From: Chara braunii
Taxonomy: Eukaryota; Streptophyta; Charophyceae; Charales; Characeae
Direction: 5' to 3'
Assembly (NCBI GenBank): GCA_003427395.1
Contig: BFEA01000093.1
Coordinates: forward strand, 3,003,757 to 3,028,652
DNA: 24,896 nt
The notes under the pieces are model-generated. The model was not told where the DNA came from. It ran no database searches and saw only the letters and a list, made by a program, of their open reading frames with translations. The translations under genes were made by a program, and so were the position numbers. Positions 1 through 7,554 of this stretch are shown piece by piece. Position 1 is the first letter of the stretch, and every line of letters begins with the position of its first letter.

Positions 1-183
1 GAGAAAGGAGCCTGGATTTGAGCTCCTCTGGGCATGCACAGACACCCCCCACCCTCCCCACCTCCCCCCCAAAAAAAGAAGAAAAGAAAAAACAGGGCTC
101 ATTTTTGTCTGTACGGGGTGCCCTGTGCAGGTGACTTGGCCCGCCTGCACGGCCGGGCGAGCCAAGTGGCCTAACTAAGAGGG

Positions 184-206
184 TTATTATTATTATTATT
201 ATTATT
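184..206. repeat. (TTA)n microsatellite
   Basis: About seven to eight uninterrupted TTA units lie directly after a GC-rich segment. Trinucleotide tracts can mark the 3' end of some plant SINEs, but no clear tRNA-like head precedes this one. Confidence 0.9.
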
Positions 207-467
207 TTACACCTCAATAGTGTTCCTCTTATAAAACATCTAAAGAGGAATACTTGTATGAAAAACCTTGAAGAGGAACACTAATTAGCTATACTAGTTA
301 TAGCGCTACAAGCCTACAACCTTTGTCTTACGAGCTAGGATGTCTTTGTGGATGACCGGGCTGCCTCTGGCTGCCCGGAATACGTGGCTGGGAAAGGCCC
401 CAGGCAAGCTCCCGGCCAGGTCCCAGGCAACCCCAGCACCAGAAAAAAAAACAAACTGAAAGAAGAA

Positions 468-515
468 ATGTTCTGTAGAATTCCAATGCAAATGTTCTGT
501 AGAATTCCAATGCAA
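468..515. repeat. 24-bp perfect tandem duplication
   Basis: The 24-bp unit beginning ATGTTCTGTAGAATTCC occurs twice head to tail (468-491 and 492-515) without a mismatch, which suggests a recent local duplication. Confidence 0.95.
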
Positions 516-596
516 ACAACTCTTCGCTGGTGGTCATCTCAGAATGCCTTATATTGAATCGAAGATAAAGAAACAAATACAAATAATCAAACAACT

Positions 597-700
597 GTCC
601 TTCGCTACATCCATTAAAATTGAAAAAAATTGGAACAATACAGAGAAGAAGATTAGAATGACCCATGTGCAAGGATGAGGGGAGATAAATTGAGAAAAAA
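597..700 (+). pseudogene. U6 snRNA-like pseudogene
   Basis: The segment follows U6 spliceosomal RNA from end to end: the 5' GTCCTTCG, then ACATCC, TTAAAATTG, the ACAGAGA box at about 640-646, GATTAG, then GTGCAAGGATGA and a TAAATTGAGAAA 3' part. It is not functional U6 as it stands. The central region carries an extra AAAAAAATTG, three bases are added after the ACAGAGA box, and the catalytic AGC triad reads AGA. The 5' stem can no longer pair well because GGGG has become GCT. No upstream USE or TATA element at plant U6 spacing was seen. It is best read as a retroposed copy or as a remnant of the composite SINE found at 2661-3638. U6 homology is confident; the origin is inferred. Confidence 0.8.
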
Positions 701-782
701 ACGGAAGAAAAAGAAAAAAAAGTTTAAAAAACAACAGCTACATGGGTATATTATTCAGTGAAGTGTTACCCTGTGAACTCTT

Positions 783-902
783 TATTTTTTTCCAATTTAT
801 TTATTTTTCAACTTTTCACTCCTTTGTTACGTTTTCGGTCTATTTGGACCAAACAGTCGGGACTCTTTTTTTTCCCAATTTATTTATTTATGTTTCACTT
901 CT
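783..902 (+). repeat. Imperfect direct repeat upstream of the PPR-SMR gene
   Basis: A T-rich unit of about 40 bp, with core CCAATTTATTTATTT followed by a TTTCACT motif, occurs at about 783-824 and again at 864-902. It lies just upstream of the proposed start codon at 957 and may fall in the promoter or 5' leader. A promoter role is only a guess from position. Confidence 0.6.
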
Positions 903-956
903 TGGGTATGCAGAGTGTTGCAATCGAACTGTGCAAGGTCGCAGGGCTTCTACGCC

Positions 957-1466
957 ATGAGAGGTGGGAGAGGTGACAAGCCTTCGTCAAGGTCGTTGGT
1001 TATGGTCGGCAATGATGGCTCTTGTCCTTCACGCTGCAACGGGAAGACTGCTTCAATCAGGTGCCACTCTTCATGCAGGTGTCATCACCGCCGCAGCCTG
1101 CGACTGAAGAAGCAACCCATCAGTGTCAGGAAGGGCCCGACGGCATACCCCAACAGGAAGGGGTTGGTAAGCCCCATTATAGCCTGTGGGACTCAAGTTG
1201 CAGCTTCACCACATGCTGCCGGTCTTCACGAGGAGGAGCCACCTGTGACCCACGCTTTCCCCCATGGAAGGGGGTTTAATTTCGAGACAGGAGCCAGCAG
1301 CAGTGCAACGGATGTGACCGGGACGACTCATAACAATTGCAAGAGAACAATGAATCATTTGTTGCTAGAAGCCTTTCGCGATGAAGAACGTCGCCTCTCA
1401 AAGGAAGATTTTCTGACATTGTTCGCATATGTCTGTAGCGAGTGCAGCTGGGAGCTGGCCTTAAAG
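957..1466 (+). CDS. PPR-SMR protein, exon 1 (N-terminal part)
   Basis: This exon encodes 170 residues and ends at a good donor, AAAG|GTACGT (GT at 1467). The frame is phase 0 and continues exactly into the exon at 4108. The joined junction reads SWELALK|VFRSMQRQRWF, which restores the first helix of a PPR-type repeat. That match is the main reason for the model. The ATG at 957 is the first in-frame ATG I found; the frame stays open upstream with only a GTG at 915. Residues 1-80 are rich in Arg and Ser and poor in acidic residues, which fits a cleaved organelle-targeting peptide. The last 35 residues (from MNHLLLEAF) are helical and acidic like the linker before PPR arrays. The start codon is the least certain point. 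An additional upstream non-coding exon cannot be excluded. Confidence 0.75.
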
Positions 1467-2660
1467 GTACGTTCTTGTGGCAGCTTGTTGTCTTTTGTTT
1501 CTGTTTTTTGTTTTTTCTCTCCATTAATCTTTGGCGACTGGCTTGCCGGTTGATGGTCATGTATTTTCGCTTTTCTTGTCCACTGGTTTTACTCACTCTC
1601 CACTTGTGCACCTTGCATGATTCATGCCCATGTCTTCTCTCTTTTCCTTCTTCTCCTATAAAACAACATTTATTTTCGCTTTTCTTGTTCGCCGGTGTCG
1701 GCGCGAATACCTTTACAAGGGTATCCACCCTGGTTTTTGCAAGTGACAAAATAAGTTTTGACTTGACAATTGAGTGCACCACAAGAGTCGCAGTAGCATT
1801 TACTTAGGCCGATAGAATGTTTGACCGAAAGTGATTCTTCCTTGTTGATATTTCAGAACCGGCACATTTGCCGAATAATACTTTTGTCTTTGATTAAATT
1901 ATGATTAAATGGTATTTTCCTTTGGTTAATACATATGGTTGCGGCGTGTGTGTGTGCGCGGAGGCAGTATTCCTATGGCCAACGTTGGGAGTGGCCGTCG
2001 GCACCGCGAAGTTTTAGAAATGTATATCTTTGCCTTTATCTGAAGGGACTTTGGGACCCGTGTAGCACACGGTATAACAAGGTTTTCATGGCGTCTGCCG
2101 AGTTCTTTTTCCGTTCTGAAGAGGGCATGCACGAACAAGGTTTGGTTTAGTTAAAGTTGAGTTTTCACCACTGAGAGGTAAGGGAGTGGTTTGGCGTGTC
2201 GAATAATGCATGCGGCAGCTATGAGTGGCACCAGGCCCCTTCGTACGGCGTGTGTCGGCGTTCGGTGGCCGAGGGTTTAGCCGGTAGGCCAAGGTGTGGC
2301 CTTGGTGTGTATTGGTCGCACCGCGCGCCGCGCAGCACCCGTTTATATGGAATTGCGTGGCTGCTAATGTCAGCCTTGGGCCTAGTATTATTGGTTACGG
2401 TGTTAAACTTTAATGCGGGAGGAACAGGGATCGAGGCCAGCCGGCGACGATGAAGGAGCATTGGAGCAGTTTGAAGAAGCCAAGGGGTTGAGGGCCTGGA
2501 GGGGCTCTCCTCCTTGGTTTTGTTACCAGCCCCGCCTGCGGGCCCGATCAGCAGAGCACAGGGGTACCAATGGTTCCCTCCCCCTTCCCCGATTTTTCCT
2601 TATAATTAGTGCTGGTTTTACGTTTGTTTTTGGGCCCGTTTTCTTGGGACACAGTGCCAG

Positions 2661-2905
2661 TTCCGACACCGGTTCCAAGACCGGTGCTGAAGTCCAAATG
2701 GGCCTAGCCCAGTTGGTACTCTCTTGAACTGCCGAGACACAGAATCGAGTTCGAGTGCAGATGCCATCAGGTGAACATAACAAAATAATTAAGAGTTGCC
2801 TGCGATAGGTCAGTTCAACGTTGATGTCTCAAAGACGTCGCCCTTCTTGTTGAACGTGGGGTGGCCGGCACAGCAATTGAGGACTTTGAGCATGCACCCT
2901 CTTGA
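2661..2905 (+). mobile_element. Composite tRNA-U6 SINE, copy 1
   Basis: In order: a 7-bp inverted repeat CACCGGT/ACCGGTG (2667-2686); a perfect RNA polymerase III A box TAGCCCAGTTGGTA (about 2705-2718); a B-box-like GAGTTCGAGTGC (about 2747-2758); an AT-rich spacer with GTGAACATAACAAAATAATT then GAGTTGCCTG; a GTGGCCGGCA block shared with copy 3; and a reduced U6-like tail ending TTGAGCATGCACCCT. The tail appears to have lost the ACAGAGA region. The A and B boxes sit about 30 bases apart as in tRNAs, but the sequence does not fold as a full tRNA by eye. It is read as a SINE, degenerate and non-autonomous. Confidence 0.7.
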
Positions 2906-3130
2906 CTGACTGTTGGGGGTTTCCACGTGTTCGGGACGCTGAGGAAACTCCTCTATCCTGCCTGTTTTTGAGGCACGGTCCGAGGAGTCAACATGCATGT
3001 AAGGCGGTGGGTGCGTGGCGCACAAGGCAGAAAAGACCTGAGTGGCAGATACAACCTACGGGCCCACCCTCCGCCGAACCACAATCTACTAAGAGGGGGG
3101 TTTGAGTGTGAGCATGCCTATTGGGGTCGG

Positions 3131-3376
3131 TGCCGATGCTGGTTCCGGGACCAGCGCTGAGGCCGACGGGCATAGCCCAGTTGGTATACCCCCTGAACTG
3201 TTGGAATACAGACCTGAGTTCAAACTCCATTGGAGCAGACGAGTAAAATATTACAATTGAATTATCTTGGGGCCAGCTCGTGGCCGTGGGAATGTCCCAG
3301 GACTGTGCCTGCAAGGCAGTTCTTCAGAACATTTGTGAAAACTGGGACGATGCAGAGTAGACTGGCATGACCCCTA
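3131..3376 (+). mobile_element. Composite tRNA-U6 SINE, copy 2
   Basis: The same order as copy 1: a stem GCTGGT/ACCAGC (3138-3155), the identical A box TAGCCCAGTTGGTA (about 3173-3186), a B box GAGTTCAAACTCC (about 3216-3228), a short spacer ending in a TTGGGGCCAG block, and then a U6-like tail from about 3319. The tail aligns without gaps to U6 from ACAT to CCCCT: ACATTTGTGAAAACTGGGAC, then GATGCAGAG, then GGCATGACCCCT, about 73 percent identical over 54 positions by hand count. Copy 3 starts where this tail stops. Confidence 0.75.
3329..3376 (+). pseudogene. U6 snRNA-derived tail of SINE copy 2
   Basis: The segment matches the central domain of U6 (ACATCC through CCCCT) without gaps. Key bases are changed: the ACAGAGA box reads GCAGAGT and the AGC triad reads GGC. 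It cannot act as U6. Confidence 0.7.
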
Positions 3377-3638
3377 CACTGGTTTCGGTAATGGCGAGGC
3401 AAACCCCCAACCTAGCGTAGCGGGTACACCCATAAATTGTTGAAGTAGAGATCGAGCTCGAATTCGGATGGAACTAGATGAACAAAATTCATGAGTTGCC
3501 TGGGGCTGTTCAGGCTGCTTGTGATGCATCAAGGCAGGTGGCCGGCATGGTCCTTTGGGACATCCGTTAAAATTGGAACGATATAGAGATTAGCACGGCC
3601 CCTGCACAAGGATGTCACGCATTAATTGAAAAAGGACC
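3376..3638 (+). mobile_element. Composite tRNA-U6 SINE, copy 3 with full-length U6 tail
   Basis: A diverged head (CACTGGTTTCGG), a degenerate A box CTAGCGTAGCGGGTA (about 3412-3426) and a B box GAGCTCGAATTCGG (about 3454-3467) are followed by GATGAACAAAATTCATGAG, then TTGCCTGGGGCTGTTCAGG, the GGTGGCCGGCA block, and a nearly complete U6-like tail (3550-3638). It lies head to tail behind copy 2. No poly-A or clear target-site duplication was identified. The element is non-coding and presumably depended on a LINE for mobility. Confidence 0.75.
3550..3638 (+). pseudogene. U6 snRNA-like sequence, near full length
   Basis: All U6 landmarks are present: a 5' hairpin GTCC-TTTG-GGAC, ACATCCGTTAAAATTGGAAC, the AGC triad in ATTAGCACGG, CCCCTGCACAAGGATGTCAC, and a 3' end TTGAAAAAGGACC. 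It differs from a working U6 in having ATAGAGA in place of the ACAGAGA box and in losing three bases just after it. Neither a USE/TATA promoter upstream nor a clean T-run terminator at the 3' end is visible; the T-rich stretch begins about 18 bases beyond. It is read as the 3' module of the composite SINE, not an active snRNA gene. Confidence 0.75.
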
Positions 3639-4107
3639 GGGCTCGGCCGACTTTCCATTTTCTACTTTTTGTCAAAACTACGGTGTGCACTATGAGTGTG
3701 CCATGCAGCGCTGGTTCATTGTTGCATGCTCCGCTATTAGCGTGGTGGCCATCTTCGTGACCAGGGAGCTCGTCATGATTGTTGTTTCGTAGTTGCCGCG
3801 CTGAATCCGTTGGGAGCGGGCTACCATCGAGATTAAGGTACTCTTAACCATCGCGAGCACCACGCTCCTATTTACCCGCACACGATGTGCTTCTCTTTGT
3901 CATCACATTCATCATGATCTCATTCAGCGTCCTATTCATGGTGATCTTCTTCATCACCATGATCAAGGCCACTCTTTGAGTAGACTCAATGGCTTGATAC
4001 AAAATCTGAGAGGATTAAAAAAAAAAAAAACTGAGAAGTAGTGAATCTGATAGGATCTGGAATCTGACATTCTCCTTGGACTCTGTGTGTTATTTATCCT
4101 GGTCCAG

Positions 4108-6450
4108 GTCTTCAGATCCATGCAGAGGCAGCGGTGGTTTTCGCCCAACCCTCGGTGGTATGCGAAGATAATTGCAGCAGTGGGGAGAGGAAAGCAAGCA
4201 GATGCAGCGCTGGAGTTGTTTGAAGAGCTGCAGTCGTTGGGTCAACCAGTCACAGTGTACATGTGCAATGCCCTACTCATCGCATATGGAAACAGCAAGC
4301 AGACTGATACAGCACTAGTTCTTCTAAGGCATATGCGAACTCTTTGTGGATGTATACCTAACACGTCTAGTTACAACACAGTCATGAGCTTCCTGGGAAA
4401 GGAAGGAAAGTTGGATGATGTCAAGGCACTGTTCAGAGAGATGCAGTCCAATGGGTGCCAACCGGACACGTACACGTACAATTCGTTGATCGCCGGTTAT
4501 GGAAGGTCAGGGCAATACGACGAGATGATGAGCGTGGCGAAGATGATGAGGAGCGTAGGGAAGACCTTGGATATCACGAGTTACAACTCTCTCTTTACGT
4601 GGCTTGGAAAAGCTGGCCTGCTCAAAGACCTGGAGGTGGTGTACAGAGAAATGAAGAAGGACGGTTGCAGCCTGAACACCCGAACATCCAATACTTTGCT
4701 TAACGCATTCGCAATCGCCGGTCTTGTCGACAACATGGAGGAGGTGTTCTCAGAGATGCAGCTGTCATGCCGCCCAGATCGCTTCTCCTTTCTGTGCTTA
4801 ATAAAAGGTTATGCAACGACGAAGAAGTTGTCGAAGATGCAGGCAGCACTCGATGCCATGTACCGGGAGGGTTTTCAACTAGATCTGGCCTCGTATTGTC
4901 GTATTCTGGATGCATGCTTGGACACTGGGAGGAAGGGGATCCTCAGGACTTTGAGAAGGCGGCTAGGAATGCCTGTCGATGAAGAAGGGCTGCCAATCGC
5001 TTATGATCAATATCTGAAGACTTGGGTCGTTGCCTACGCCAAGGCAGGGGACATAAGGGAATTACAATCCGGTTTACGGGAGCTTCAGACGTCCGGTTTG
5101 GAATTGGATCAAGTGGCTTACGGGGCGATCATCGATGCTTATGGAGGAGCATCCCTCTTTGCAGAGATGGAGCAAACCTTGGAGAAGCTGCTTGAGGTGT
5201 GTGAGAATGGGGGTGACCGTTGTTCAGAGAGTTCGGTGCTCGTCAGGGCGATGAATGCTGTCATCGGGGCGTATGGGAGAGTGGGCAAGGTAAAGGATAT
5301 GGAACGGTGTTGGGAACGCTTGAAGGAGACTGGGGTGAGACCGAATGCAGAGACTTTTGTTGCCATGCTGAAGGGCTATCTGAAAGCGAAGACGCACGCG
5401 AAGATGGAGGATGTGCTCGAGGTTATGCGCCAGTCGAACATCGCTCCCAGTGAGAGAATCTACAACCTTCTTCTGGTTGCTTACGGGAAGACGGGCAACG
5501 TTGCGCAGATGGAGGCTGTGGTTCGAGAAATGAGAGCCGCGGGCGTTGCGATGACAGAACCTGCTACGTTCGGTTGTTTGCTGGGCTCCTATGTAGCAGC
5601 TGGACGGTACGAAGAAGTCCCGACCGTCTTGAAAACAATGGATGCATGCAGATGTGCCCCTGATGCACGCATGTTAGCAATGCTGATATCGTTCTCTGCA
5701 GCGTGTAAGCGTTCAGGAGATGCACAGACAATCATAGCGTGCTTTGAGTGGCTTGCGAGCGGACGATTTCATGTGTTCTACAAGCTGCTGCTTCTTCCAA
5801 GTCTTGAGGTAGGTGGCAGATTGCCAAGAAAACCTAGGTCGGAATTGGTGCAAGAATCCAACGGTTACGATGAAGACCGACACCAAAGACTGCAGGATAT
5901 AAAATGCATGTACCACTGTTTGCAGGATGCATTCGGTAACGATAAACAGTCAGTCATGGGTGTTTGTCATGCAGTAATTGAGTTTGCTTGGATAAGGGGT
6001 CTTCACCTGCTTGCCGCAGATGTGGTCTTTATTGGTGTCGAACGAGGGGTCTTTTCGGAGGACATGTATTGCACGGGGAGTGGAGCATGGCTGCTCGATC
6101 TGCGAAGGGCCTCTCTCGCATCAGCTGAAGCGTTGTTGATGGCATGGTTTGCTGACATAAAGCAAAAGACGGGGAGAAACGTAGTGCCGATACCAGCTGT
6201 AGCGCAGGTGATAGTAGGTTGGGGCAAGCTTAGCAGAAATAATGGGCATTCGCCGTTGAAACAGTCTGTGAAAAGGGTTTTGGATAAGTTGGGCTCCCCT
6301 TTTAAGTGTCCAGAATTTAGTGGGGGTTGTTTTGAGGCTCAGGGAACTCTGGTTCATGACTGGCTTGCAGATGTGAGTCTCTCTCCCATGATGGAAATGA
6401 TCTGGAACGAAAAAGAAAGTTTCTGTGAATCTGTGCTGATGAATGAATGA
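4108..6450 (+). CDS. PPR-SMR protein, exon 2 (PPR array and SMR domain)
   Basis: This exon encodes 780 residues and completes a protein of about 950. The array holds about 14 P-type pentatricopeptide repeats of 34-38 residues (about residues 187-690 of the joined protein), each with the typical Y-N-x-L-I start, for example SSYNTVMSFLGKEGKLDDVK and YTYNSLIAGYGRSGQYDEMM. One or two repeats in the middle (KGILRTLRRR region) and at the end are degenerate. The C-terminus (about 830-925) is a Small MutS-Related domain with LDLR (about 833) and GWGK (about 874), the two signatures of plant PPR-SMR proteins. These proteins (GUN1, pTAC2, SVR7, SOT1) act in plastids or mitochondria on RNA processing, expression or signalling, and SOT1's SMR domain has reported endonuclease activity. 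The member identity cannot be settled by eye, so no symbol is given. The frame is intact with no damage. Internal minus-strand ORFs are shadows. Confidence 0.93.
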   Translation, partial: VFRSMQRQRWFSPNPRWYAKIIAAVGRGKQADAALELFEELQSLGQPVTVYMCNALLIAYGNSKQTDTALVLLRHMRTLCGCIPNTSSYNTVMSFLGKEGKLDDVKALFREMQSNGCQPDTYTYNSLIAGYGRSGQYDEMMSVAKMMRSVGKTLDITSYNSLFTWLGKAGLLKDLEVVYREMKKDGCSLNTRTSNTLLNAFAIAGLVDNMEEVFSEMQLSCRPDRFSFLCLIKGYATTKKLSKMQAALDAMYREGFQLDLASYCRILDACLDTGRKGILRTLRRRLGMPVDEEGLPIAYDQYLKTWVVAYAKAGDIRELQSGLRELQTSGLELDQVAYGAIIDAYGGASLFAEMEQTLEKLLEVCENGGDRCSESSVLVRAMNAVIGAYGRVGKVKDMERCWERLKETGVRPNAETFVAMLKGYLKAKTHAKMEDVLEVMRQSNIAPSERIYNLLLVAYGKTGNVAQMEAVVREMRAAGVAMTEPATFGCLLGSYVAAGRYEEVPTVLKTMDACRCAPDARMLAMLISFSAACKRSGDAQTIIACFEWLASGRFHVFYKLLLLPSLEVGGRLPRKPRSELVQESNGYDEDRHQRLQDIKCMYHCLQDAFGNDKQSVMGVCHAVIEFAWIRGLHLLAADVVFIGVERGVFSEDMYCTGSGAWLLDLRRASLASAEALLMAWFADIKQKTGRNVVPIPAVAQVIVGWGKLSRNNGHSPLKQSVKRVLDKLGSPFKCPEFSGGCFEAQGTLVHDWLADVSLSPMMEMIWNEKESFCESVLMNE

Positions 6451-6541
6451 TCGCTACACTCGCATTCTGAAAGCGAAGAAAGGTGTTCCTGAAAGTTTCT
6501 CTGCCGATGAATGAATGATTGCTAAACTCGCATTCTGAAAT
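6417..6541 (+). repeat. 68-bp tandem duplication spanning the PPR-SMR stop codon
   Basis: GATGAATGAATGAT plus the following GCTACACTCGCATTCTGAAA recurs 68 bp downstream with few changes (6438 and 6506). The preceding GAAAGTTTCT is also repeated. The first copy contains the last codons and the stop (6448-6450); the second lies in the 3' untranslated region. Confidence 0.85.
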
Positions 6542-6961
6542 CAAACAGAGGGAATCTTGACTGCTACATGATTTGTGTTCACTGTAAAGCGATAGATACC
6601 CTGCTGACAGACTGGAGGGTGTGGCGCTGGACAGAAATTTCTGGCGTTGTAGCGAGGCAGGCCCAGGGAGTGGCAGTCCAAAGAGGATATGTTGAGGACA
6701 AGTGGTATGGTATGCTTTCATGCAGGTCTTTTTTTTTTTTTTTTTTAGGCCCCTGCCCACGCAGATCTCAAGATATCAACCGACTGATGAGTTAACCGTC
6801 GAGTAGGGAAGTGGTCGGGGCCCACCTTAGTGTATTCGTTGGCGGACAGTGGTTGGTGCTCACCCGTAACTGGGGTTAAGGCGGGTTATGACTTACAGCG
6901 TCATCACGTAGTAAACCACAGCACCGTTCCGTCCTTCTTTGTACATGGACAAATCAAAAGA
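6542..6961. other. Region downstream of the PPR-SMR gene, no gene recognised
   Basis: This probably includes the 3' untranslated region of the PPR-SMR transcript. No canonical AATAAA signal is evident close to the stop. A T18 run lies at 6729-6746. The remainder shows no conserved motif. Confidence 0.4.
6729..6746. repeat. T18 homopolymer
   Basis: Eighteen consecutive T. It could be the poly-A end of a minus-strand retroposed sequence (running from about 6900 down to 6747), but no body or target duplication was recognised. Confidence 0.8.
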
Positions 6962-7128
6962 TGGTAGGCATCCAGCTGTCGTTTCCAAAACAAGCATAAC
7001 AACTTGCAGTAGAAATACATGGGTGCGTAAAACACCTAAGTACATCGGATGTTTTATGCGTTATGCACCCATGTTTTTTACTGCAGTCTGTTATGCTTGT
7101 TTTGGAAGTGACAGATGGATATTTACCA
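6962..7128. repeat. Long inverted repeat (foldback or MITE-like hairpin)
   Basis: Two arms of about 75 bp pair around a short centre (about 7036-7048). The pairing includes 18-19 perfect bases TTCCAAAACAAGCATAACA (left arm from about 6982, complement in the right arm near 7089-7107), CTGCAGT-type and CATGGGTGC blocks, and an outer TGGTA/TACCA. The right arm carries a short ATAACGC insertion. The overall pairing is about 80 percent or better by eye. It has no coding capacity. The structure suits a MITE, a decayed foldback element, or a transcribed hairpin small-RNA precursor. No clear flanking target duplication was found. Confidence 0.85.
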
Positions 7129-7147
7129 GATGGTGATTCGTGCTCTG

Positions 7148-7319
7148 TCGTGCTCGCATTTGTATCATTTGTCATGCCTGGGCTTTGAAAAGCTCATGGG
7201 AGGGTTGCAGGCCGTATACTTGCACGATGTGTTCGTCTGCAGGCATGGGTCTGTTGTTTGTGTCTGAAGCGATGCGTTATGTAGAAGCTGGTCCTGTATT
7301 TGATCACGAAAAGAAGTGT
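7148..7319 (+). repeat. Dispersed repeat family R1, copy A
   Basis: It contains TGGGCTTTGAAAAGCTCATG, GCAGGCCGTATACTTGCACG, TCTGCAGGCATGGGTCTGTT and ends TTTGATCACGAAAAGAAGTG. It is directly followed by copy B. The family is also seen at 9117-9300. Confidence 0.85.
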
Positions 7320-7484
7320 GTCATATCTGGGCTTGGAACAGCTCATGGAAGGGCTGCAGGCAGTGTGCTTGCAGGATGTTTTCGTTGCAGTCATGGGTCT
7401 GTTGTTAGTGTGCGTATTGTGTTTGTGTTAGGAGAGAGACGTGTTATCTAGACTCTGGTTCTGTACTTGACCATGAAAAAAGTG

Positions 7485-7485
<1 letters not shown>
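7316..7485 (+). repeat. Dispersed repeat family R1, copy B
   Basis: This is a tandem neighbour of copy A with the same landmarks: CTGGGCTTGGAACAGCTCAT, GGGCTGCAGGCAGTGTGCTT, CAGTCATGGGTCTGTTGTT and TTGACCATGAAAAAAGTG. It ends directly in the (TG)n tract at 7486. Confidence 0.85.

Positions 7486-7551
<66 letters not shown>
7486..7551. repeat. (TG)33 microsatellite
   Basis: An uninterrupted 66-bp TG tract at the 3' end of R1 copy B. Repeat-number errors are likely in assembly. Confidence 0.97.

Positions 7552-7554
<3 letters not shown>

Larger units (their letters stand above)
1..596. other. Non-coding 5' flank with simple-sequence tracts
   Basis: No gene is supported here. The stretch begins with C-rich runs (about 45-69) and an A-rich run (70-92). 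It continues with a GC-rich segment and then AT-rich sequence. Short open frames on both strands lack conserved motifs and consist mostly of low-complexity sequence. Confidence 0.6.
1467..4107 (+). other. Intron of the PPR-SMR gene
   Basis: The 2641-bp intron begins GTACGT and ends TTTATCCTGGTCCAG. A second AG lies eight bases further on (TTCAG at 4115), but using it would break the frame, so 4107 is preferred. An in-frame TAG at 4051-4053 shows that the downstream exon cannot simply extend upstream. From 1467 to 2640 nothing beyond AT-rich and GC-rich non-coding sequence is recognisable. From 2661 to 3638 the intron holds three SINE copies, and from 3640 to 4107 nothing beyond an A13 run near 4019 is apparent. 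Confidence 0.8.

Noticed and set aside
2700-2775. True tRNA gene at the A and B boxes of SINE copy 1
   Set aside because: No convincing acceptor or anticodon stem by eye, the B box is imperfect, and the same boxes recur in SINE copies.
3550-3638. Functional U6 snRNA gene
   Set aside because: The ACAGAGA box is changed, three bases are missing, and neither a USE/TATA promoter nor a proper T-run terminator is visible.
4087-4107. GTG at 4087 as the start of the PPR protein
   Set aside because: GTG starts are not expected in a plant nuclear gene. The sequence to 4107 reads as a polypyrimidine tract and acceptor, and exon 1 joins in frame at 4108.
6770-6815. CTGATGAG as a hammerhead ribozyme core (6782-6789)
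   Set aside because: The second conserved core GAAA and matching stems are missing.
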